Assembly (NCBI GenBank): GCA_900550065.1
Contig: URQR01000023.1
Coordinates: forward strand, 1 to 17,350
Reading direction: 5' to 3'
Origin: an uncultured Eubacteriales bacterium
GTDB taxonomy: Bacteria; Bacillota; Clostridia; UBA1381; UMGS1253
DNA length: 17,350 nucleotides
The position numbers were made by a program, and so were the translations under genes. The notes beneath the pieces are model-generated. The model searched no databases. It was not told where the DNA came from and saw nothing but the letters and a program-made list of their open reading frames with translations. Position 1 is the stretch's first letter. The number at the start of each line of letters is the position of its first letter. Positions 13,697-17,350 of the stretch are shown piece after piece.

Positions 13697-14251
13697 ATGA
13701 AACGGATAGCATGTTTGCTTTTTGCGGGAATTTTATTGTGTCTTAGCCTTGCCGGGTGCGGCAGCGACAGTGCGCCGGCAACGGCGGGCGTACAAACACA
13801 CACAGCTTTTACCGTCGCGGCCGATGATTTTATGACACAGTTTATCGGCCTGACAATGCGGGAACCGATTTTTGTCAGCGACAAAGACTCGACCGTAAAT
13901 CAGGGAGGGAAAATAAAAACATACAGCTTTGACGACAATATGTACAGTAATATCAGATATACACTATCGTTGGACTACCAGCCGGCGGACGGCCTTCTGT
14001 CGGGCGTGACACTTTCTTCGCAGCTGCTTGAAAAGGCGGACAAATCGGGCCATGATACCAATCCATTTTTTGGCTTATATGCGCGGGAGGCAATTCGTGC
14101 ATTAGCGCCTGACGCGGACCTATCAGCCATCAACGACAACTGTAATTTTTCCGGTACGTCGGACGCAGACACATCCTATCAGACCTCTAATCTATCGATT
14201 CGTACTGTGATTGTAAACAATACAATTACAATGCAGGTAACAGCTTTATAA
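13697..14251 (+). CDS. Small lipoprotein of unknown function
   Basis: A 184-aa exported lipoprotein. The signal peptide MKRIACLLFAGILLCLS ends in the lipobox LAGC (Cys21). The mature part of about 160 residues has no membrane segment. It has alternating short strands and a helix (NPFFGLYAREAIRALAP) and ends in a strand-rich segment, VIVNNTITMQVTAL. I do not recognise the family. GGAGGA lies 8 nt before the ATG, so the start is secure. It is a single-gene unit bounded by the terminators at 13551 and 14311. I see no convincing promoter in the 116 bp upstream; a TTGACA at 13674 is too close to the start to serve. Confidence 0.85.
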   Translation: MKRIACLLFAGILLCLSLAGCGSDSAPATAGVQTHTAFTVAADDFMTQFIGLTMREPIFVSDKDSTVNQGGKIKTYSFDDNMYSNIRYTLSLDYQPADGLLSGVTLSSQLLEKADKSGHDTNPFFGLYAREAIRALAPDADLSAINDNCNFSGTSDADTSYQTSNLSIRTVIVNNTITMQVTAL

Positions 14252-14310
14252 AAATGATATAACAATTGTTAGCGTGTGCCTGTAGCTTTTTTTGAAAAAA
14301 TAAATTTTGT

Positions 14311-14340
14311 AAAAATCCCGCTTTATGCGGGATTTTTTTT
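14311..14340 (+). terminator. Terminator of the small lipoprotein gene
   Basis: AATCCCGC and GCGGGATT form the core stem with the loop TTTAT, flanked by an A run and a run of eight T. It is a textbook intrinsic terminator. It starts 60 nt after the lipoprotein stop and isolates that gene from the dehydratase. Confidence 0.92.
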
Positions 14341-14395
14341 GTACTGCTTGCCTTGCCCGATAAAGCGAACTATAAACCAGATTTTTATGAAGCAA

Positions 14396-14424
14396 TTGCT
14401 TTTGTGTCGGATTTTCAGTATAAT
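14396..14424 (+). promoter_or_regulatory. Promoter of the IlvD/Edd-type dehydratase gene
   Basis: TTGCTT at 14396-14401 and TATAAT at 14419-14424 are separated by 17 nt. The predicted transcription start near 14431 gives a short leader of about 31 nt with AGGAGG just before the ATG. No riboswitch or T-box leader fits in this space. Confidence 0.75.
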
Positions 14425-14461
14425 TGGTTTATATATCGCATTGATTTAGGAGGATAACACT

Positions 14462-16186
14462 ATGAGAAGCCAGGATATCCGCAAGCTTGCGCCGGAAATG
14501 GACCCGCTGCGCATTGGAATGGGCTGGAGCTGCGACGATCTATCTAAGCCGCAAATTCTTGTTGAGAGCACCTTTGGCGACAGTCATCCGGGCAGCGCAC
14601 ACCTACTTACGCTCACAGACGGCGTTTGTAAGGGCGTTGCGGCGGCGGGCGGCAAAGGCGCGCGCTACTTTGCGACCGATATTTGCGACGGACAGGCACA
14701 GGGCCACGACGGGATCAACTACTCACTTGCGTCGCGCGACGCGCTGACGAACCTAATTGAAATTCATGCGGGCGCAACGCCGTTTGACGCGAGCGTGTTC
14801 ATCGCAAGCTGTGACAAGGCCGTCCCGGCCCATCTGATGGCGATTGGGCGGCTTAACGTCCCGTCTATTGTGGTAACTGGCGGCGTGATGGACGCCGGGC
14901 CGGAGCTATTGACATTAGAGCAGCTTGGGACGTACAGCGCAATGCAGAAGCGCGGCGAAATTAGCGAAAAGCAATTGGACTACTACAAGCAACACGCCTG
15001 TCCCTCGTGCGGGGCTTGTTCGTTTATGGGAACGGCGTCAACAATGCAGATTATGGCGGAGGCGCTCGGACTGATGCTGCCCGGCAGCGCACTCATGCCC
15101 GCAATGTGCACCGATTTATATGATGTATCCGTCCGCGCAGGCAGACAGGCCGTCCGGCTGGCCGCGCAAAATCTGCTGCCGCGCGATATTGTCACGCGGG
15201 AAAGCTTTGAAAACGCAATTTTAGTCCATGCGGCGGTCTCCGGCTCAACAAATGCGCTGCTGCATATTCCCGCGATTGCTCACGAGTTTGGAATCGAACT
15301 CGACGCGGACACCTTTGACCGGCTGCACCGCGGCGCACACTACCTGCTCGATGTGCGTCCCGCCGGACGGTGGCCCGCGCAGTACGTTTATTATGCGGGC
15401 GGTGTGCCGCGCATTATGGAGGAAATCAAACACATGCTCCACCTCGACGCAATGACCGTAACGGGAAAAACGCTGGGCGAGAACCTCGAAGAACTCAAGA
15501 AAAGCAGCTATTACGAAGCTTGTGACGCATATTTGCAAAAAACGGGCCTGCAGCGCACCGACGTCATCCGCAGCTTTGACACGCCAATCAGCAGCAACGG
15601 CGCAATCGCGGTTTTGCGCGGCAACCTTGCGCCCGGCGGCGCAGTCGTCAAGCACAGCGCCGTACCAAAAGAAATGTACCGGGCCGTTCTGCGCGCGCGC
15701 CCATTTGACAGCGAAGAGGCGGCGATTGCGGCTGTGCTCAGCGACAAAATTATGCCCGGTGACGCGGTCATCATCCGGTATGAAGGGCCAAAGGGCAGCG
15801 GTATGCCGGAAATGTTCTACACAACAGAAGCGATATCCTCCGACCCGGCGCTGGCTGCTTCCATTGCACTAATCACCGACGGGCGGTTTTCCGGCGCGTC
15901 AAAGGGACCGGTAATCGGACACGTTTCGCCCGAGGCAGCGGACGGCGGCCCGATTGCGCTCATTGAGGAAAACGACCTGATTGAGCTTAATATTCCGGCG
16001 CGCAGTTTACGAATTGTCGGAATAGACGGACAGCGAAAGACGGAAGCGGAAATAGAGGCCGTCCTCGCAGTACGGAAGCGTGCGTGGAAGCCGAGGCCGC
16101 CGCGCTATGCAACCGGCGTACTGCGCCTTTACGCACAGCATGCCGCCGCACCAATGAAGGGCGGGTATATGGAGCCGAAGCGTTAA
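14462..16186 (+). CDS. IlvD/Edd family dehydratase
   Basis: A 574-aa iron-sulfur dehydratase of the family that includes dihydroxy-acid dehydratase (branched-chain amino acids), 6-phosphogluconate dehydratase and sugar-acid dehydratases. Cysteines in cluster-type positions are Cys117 (SCDKAVP) and Cys183/Cys186 (CPSCGACSFMGTA). The segment DICDGQAQGHDG (Cys75) is closer to the Edd form CDGVTQGQDG than to the IlvD form DDGIAMGH. At the third usual cysteine position of [2Fe-2S] members (PCN) this protein has HPGSAHL. VTGKTLGENL and the C-terminal TDGRFSGASKGPVIGHVSPEAADGGPI are typical. ATG 14462 follows AGGAGG. No other ilv gene is near, and it stands alone between a promoter and a terminator, so a sugar-acid substrate is as likely as the ilv pathway. 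Confidence 0.9.
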   Translation: MRSQDIRKLAPEMDPLRIGMGWSCDDLSKPQILVESTFGDSHPGSAHLLTLTDGVCKGVAAAGGKGARYFATDICDGQAQGHDGINYSLASRDALTNLIEIHAGATPFDASVFIASCDKAVPAHLMAIGRLNVPSIVVTGGVMDAGPELLTLEQLGTYSAMQKRGEISEKQLDYYKQHACPSCGACSFMGTASTMQIMAEALGLMLPGSALMPAMCTDLYDVSVRAGRQAVRLAAQNLLPRDIVTRESFENAILVHAAVSGSTNALLHIPAIAHEFGIELDADTFDRLHRGAHYLLDVRPAGRWPAQYVYYAGGVPRIMEEIKHMLHLDAMTVTGKTLGENLEELKKSSYYEACDAYLQKTGLQRTDVIRSFDTPISSNGAIAVLRGNLAPGGAVVKHSAVPKEMYRAVLRARPFDSEEAAIAAVLSDKIMPGDAVIIRYEGPKGSGMPEMFYTTEAISSDPALAASIALITDGRFSGASKGPVIGHVSPEAADGGPIALIEENDLIELNIPARSLRIVGIDGQRKTEAEIEAVLAVRKRAWKPRPPRYATGVLRLYAQHAAAPMKGGYMEPKR

Positions 16187-16209
16187 AGAACACATTGATA
16201 CGATACAAG

Positions 16210-16241
16210 AGCCTTTGTAATCTTACCACAAAGGCTTTTTT
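16210..16241 (+). terminator. Terminator of the dehydratase gene
   Basis: AGCCTTTGT (16210-16218) pairs with ACAAAGGCT (16228-16236) across a 9-nt loop, followed by TTTTTT. It also precedes the 3' end of the convergent XRE gene. Confidence 0.85.
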
Positions 16242-16258
16242 GTATCCCCCTTACATCA

Positions 16259-16489
16259 TTATTTTCTGTCTTCAGCAAGCGGTCTCGGATCATTGGTAAG
16301 GCCGGCGATGTAGTCAATCGTCACGTTATAAAACTTTGCAAGCCGAACCACCAAACTAAACGGAATCTCTCGTTTTCCCTGTTCATAATTTGTATAAGTC
16401 GTTTTATGCATATGCAGAATTTCCACAAGTTGATTTTGCGTCAAATCACTGTCCTCTCTTAAATCCCGCAGTCTTGGAAAGTATGCCAA
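16259..16489 (-). CDS. Small XRE-family helix-turn-helix repressor
   Basis: A 76-aa protein that is essentially one Cro/C1-type HTH domain: LRDLREDSDLTQNQLVEIL, then KTTYTNYEQGKREIPFSLVVRLAKFYNVTIDYIAGL. This matches the common short clostridial XRE regulators. The start is TTG 16489 with AAAGGGTGA about 6 nt upstream; longer versions with extra N-terminal residues would run into its own promoter. It is divergent from the methyltransferase gene. Two dyads between them overlap both promoters, so it probably represses itself and its neighbour. Phage or mobile-element origin is possible, but no other phage gene is present. Confidence 0.9.
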   Translation of the reverse strand: MAYFPRLRDLREDSDLTQNQLVEILHMHKTTYTNYEQGKREIPFSLVVRLAKFYNVTIDYIAGLTNDPRPLAEDRK

Positions 16490-16511
16490 CGCTATCACCC
16501 TTTGAAATAAG

Positions 16512-16540
16512 TTTATAATAGTATTGACATTGTACAACAA
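16512..16540 (-). promoter_or_regulatory. Promoter of the XRE gene
   Basis: On the minus strand, TTGTTG (complement of 16535-16540) and TATAAA (complement of 16512-16517) are separated by 17 nt. The -35 box lies within the first dyad operator. Confidence 0.6.
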
Positions 16541-16552
16541 ATGTTGTATAAT
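16524..16552 (+). promoter_or_regulatory. Consensus promoter of the methyltransferase gene
   Basis: Perfect TTGACA at 16524-16529 and perfect TATAAT at 16547-16552 have the ideal 17-nt spacer. Such a strong promoter inside operator dyads usually marks a gene that is kept repressed. Confidence 0.88.
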
Positions 16553-16578
16553 TAGTCAAAAATACAACATATGATGTA
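16533..16578. promoter_or_regulatory. Two dyad operators for the XRE repressor
   Basis: Dyad one, TACAACAAATGTTGTA (16533-16548), has perfect 7-bp arms. Dyad two, TACAACATATGATGTA (16563-16578), has one mismatch between arms. They share the TACAACA half-site, and their centres are 30 bp apart, about three helical turns. Dyad one covers the -35 box of the XRE promoter and the spacer and start of the -10 box of the methyltransferase promoter. Dyad two is at or just past the methyltransferase transcription start. Assignment to the XRE protein is by position. Confidence 0.78.
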
Positions 16579-16602
16579 TTTTTCGTCGAGGGGGCACATC
16601 GT

Positions 16603-17214
16603 ATGATTATAGGTCAACATCCTTTCTATCAAAAGTGGAAGCAGACCGCGTCGGCATACTGGAAAAAGCGGCGTTTTTTAAAAATTATGAGCCTATTAAA
16701 TCTGTCACCAAATCAAAAAATGAAAATTCTTGAAGTTGGGTGTGCAAACGGAAAGGATTTTATACAGTTTTTGGGTGATACAACGTTTGATATATGGGCT
16801 GTTGATATTAATTTTTATGAGTTTGAACAAAAAAATGTACGGTTTCAAATCGCTGATGCAGCAAACCTTCCGTTTGCCGATCAATCGTTTGACCTTGTGG
16901 TTTCTATTGGACTTTTAGAGCATATTGAGCCAATGGAAAAGCTGTGCAGCGTGATACAGGAGTTTGAACGGGTCGGAAAGCATCAAGCGTCGGTCGTTCC
17001 GTCTATCTCAACTTTTTTGGAGCCGCACACCGGCCAATTATTTTTCCCGTTCCGACTGCATAAAAAGCTGTTTTCTAAGCAGATCGCCTATCCGCTGCAT
17101 TTGAATTATTTCACAGAGCATACTTGGACCAAATTTGAGGGCTTTTACGGTTGTAACGTAGCAAAAATCTTTTATTTTCCGCCGTTTATCAAAAATACGG
17201 TTATTTATAAATAG
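16603..17214 (+). CDS. Class I SAM-dependent methyltransferase
   Basis: A 203-aa methyltransferase with a Methyltransf_11-type core. Motif I is ILEVGCANGKDF (residues 42-53). An acidic residue follows the next strand (WAVDIN, Asp68). DAANLPF (85-91) is the third motif, and FDLVVSIGLLEHIEP (96-110) is motif IV and beyond. The C-terminal part (FLEPHTGQLFFPF and beyond) is aromatic-rich and probably forms the acceptor site. There is no membrane segment. The ATG follows GAGGGGG at about 8 nt. It is the only gene downstream of the operator-controlled promoter within the window. The methyl acceptor (small molecule, lipid or sugar) cannot be read from the sequence. Confidence 0.88.
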   Translation: MIIGQHPFYQKWKQTASAYWKKRRFLKIMSLLNLSPNQKMKILEVGCANGKDFIQFLGDTTFDIWAVDINFYEFEQKNVRFQIADAANLPFADQSFDLVVSIGLLEHIEPMEKLCSVIQEFERVGKHQASVVPSISTFLEPHTGQLFFPFRLHKKLFSKQIAYPLHLNYFTEHTWTKFEGFYGCNVAKIFYFPPFIKNTVIYK

Positions 17215-17217
17215 TCT

Positions 17218-17350
17218 CAAAATCTTCGATTTTGATCCATTGGAAGAATTGTTATCGGGACAGCCCCCCTCTTTCTGCTGCGCAGGAACACAATTCTTCG
17301 GGCTTCTGTTGCATTTTATGGTATAATAATAAAAAAGAGATATTTTTCTT
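17218..17350. other. Non-coding right edge with inverted repeats
   Basis: No gene is visible in the last 136 bases. CAAAATC-TTC-GATTTTG at 17218-17234 is a small stem without a T run. GAAGAATTGT (17243-17252) and ACAATTCTTC (17290-17299) are perfect 10-bp inverted arms around 37 nt that include a C-run. A TATAAT at 17322-17327 may be a -10 box of a gene beyond the edge, but I find no matching -35 at a normal distance. Confidence 0.4.

Noticed and set aside
1..17350. Search for CRISPR arrays, tRNA/rRNA genes, insertion sequences and integrases
   Set aside because: I see no regularly spaced repeats, cloverleaf pattern, rRNA-like stretch, transposase or recombinase protein in any frame.

Overview
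The window looks like chromosomal DNA of a Gram-positive member of the Bacillota, most likely class Clostridia. The evidence is strong AGGAGG-type ribosome binding sites, TTG and GTG starts, lipobox lipoproteins, U-run terminators, a BlaI/M56 pair and gene families (DUF4956, Cthe_2159-like, DHHW, DUF4358) that I associate with clostridia. Base composition is intermediate, with AT-rich spacers. I see no rRNA, tRNA, CRISPR array, transposase or phage gene, so the window reads as resident accessory and metabolic genes. No single well-defined novel system stands out. The best leads are an unannotated small-RNA locus, an extreme Cys-Gly protein and two clear operator/promoter switches.

Left part, plus strand. 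A tight three-gene operon encodes a VTC-domain (polyphosphate polymerase-like) protein, a DUF4956 membrane protein and a large carbohydrate-binding beta-helix lipoprotein (Cthe_2159/DUF4353-like). It ends at a terminator near 3550. A BlaI-type repressor and an M56/BlaR1-like membrane protease follow, driven by a near-consensus promoter carrying two dyads that fit BlaI operators. The protease lacks a beta-lactam sensor domain. In its place it has a stalk-type (copper amine oxidase N-terminal-like) domain and an NTF2-like domain.

Middle part, minus strand. A bidirectional terminator at about 5879-5915 separates the protease from a convergent 74-aa Cys-Gly-rich protein. Upstream of that, on the same strand, lie a DHHW-family protein and an MBOAT O-acyltransferase, which together form an AlgJ/AlgI-like acetylation pair for extracellular glycans. 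Next come a DUF4358 lipoprotein and two AraC-family regulators. Between the regulators, a plus-strand promoter and a plus-oriented terminator bracket about 127 nt with no ORF, a candidate sRNA whose stem-loop displays UCUCCU.

Right part. The second AraC regulator is divergent from a ThuA-like protein and a Gfo/Idh/MocA oxidoreductase, a typical sugar-derivative catabolic pair. A small lipoprotein of unknown function and an IlvD/Edd-family dehydratase, each followed by a terminator, come next. Last is a divergent pair: a small XRE repressor gene (minus) and a class I SAM methyltransferase gene (plus). Their promoters overlap two related dyads whose centres are 30 bp apart, a compact autoregulated switch. 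The final 136 bases hold only inverted repeats and a -10-like box.
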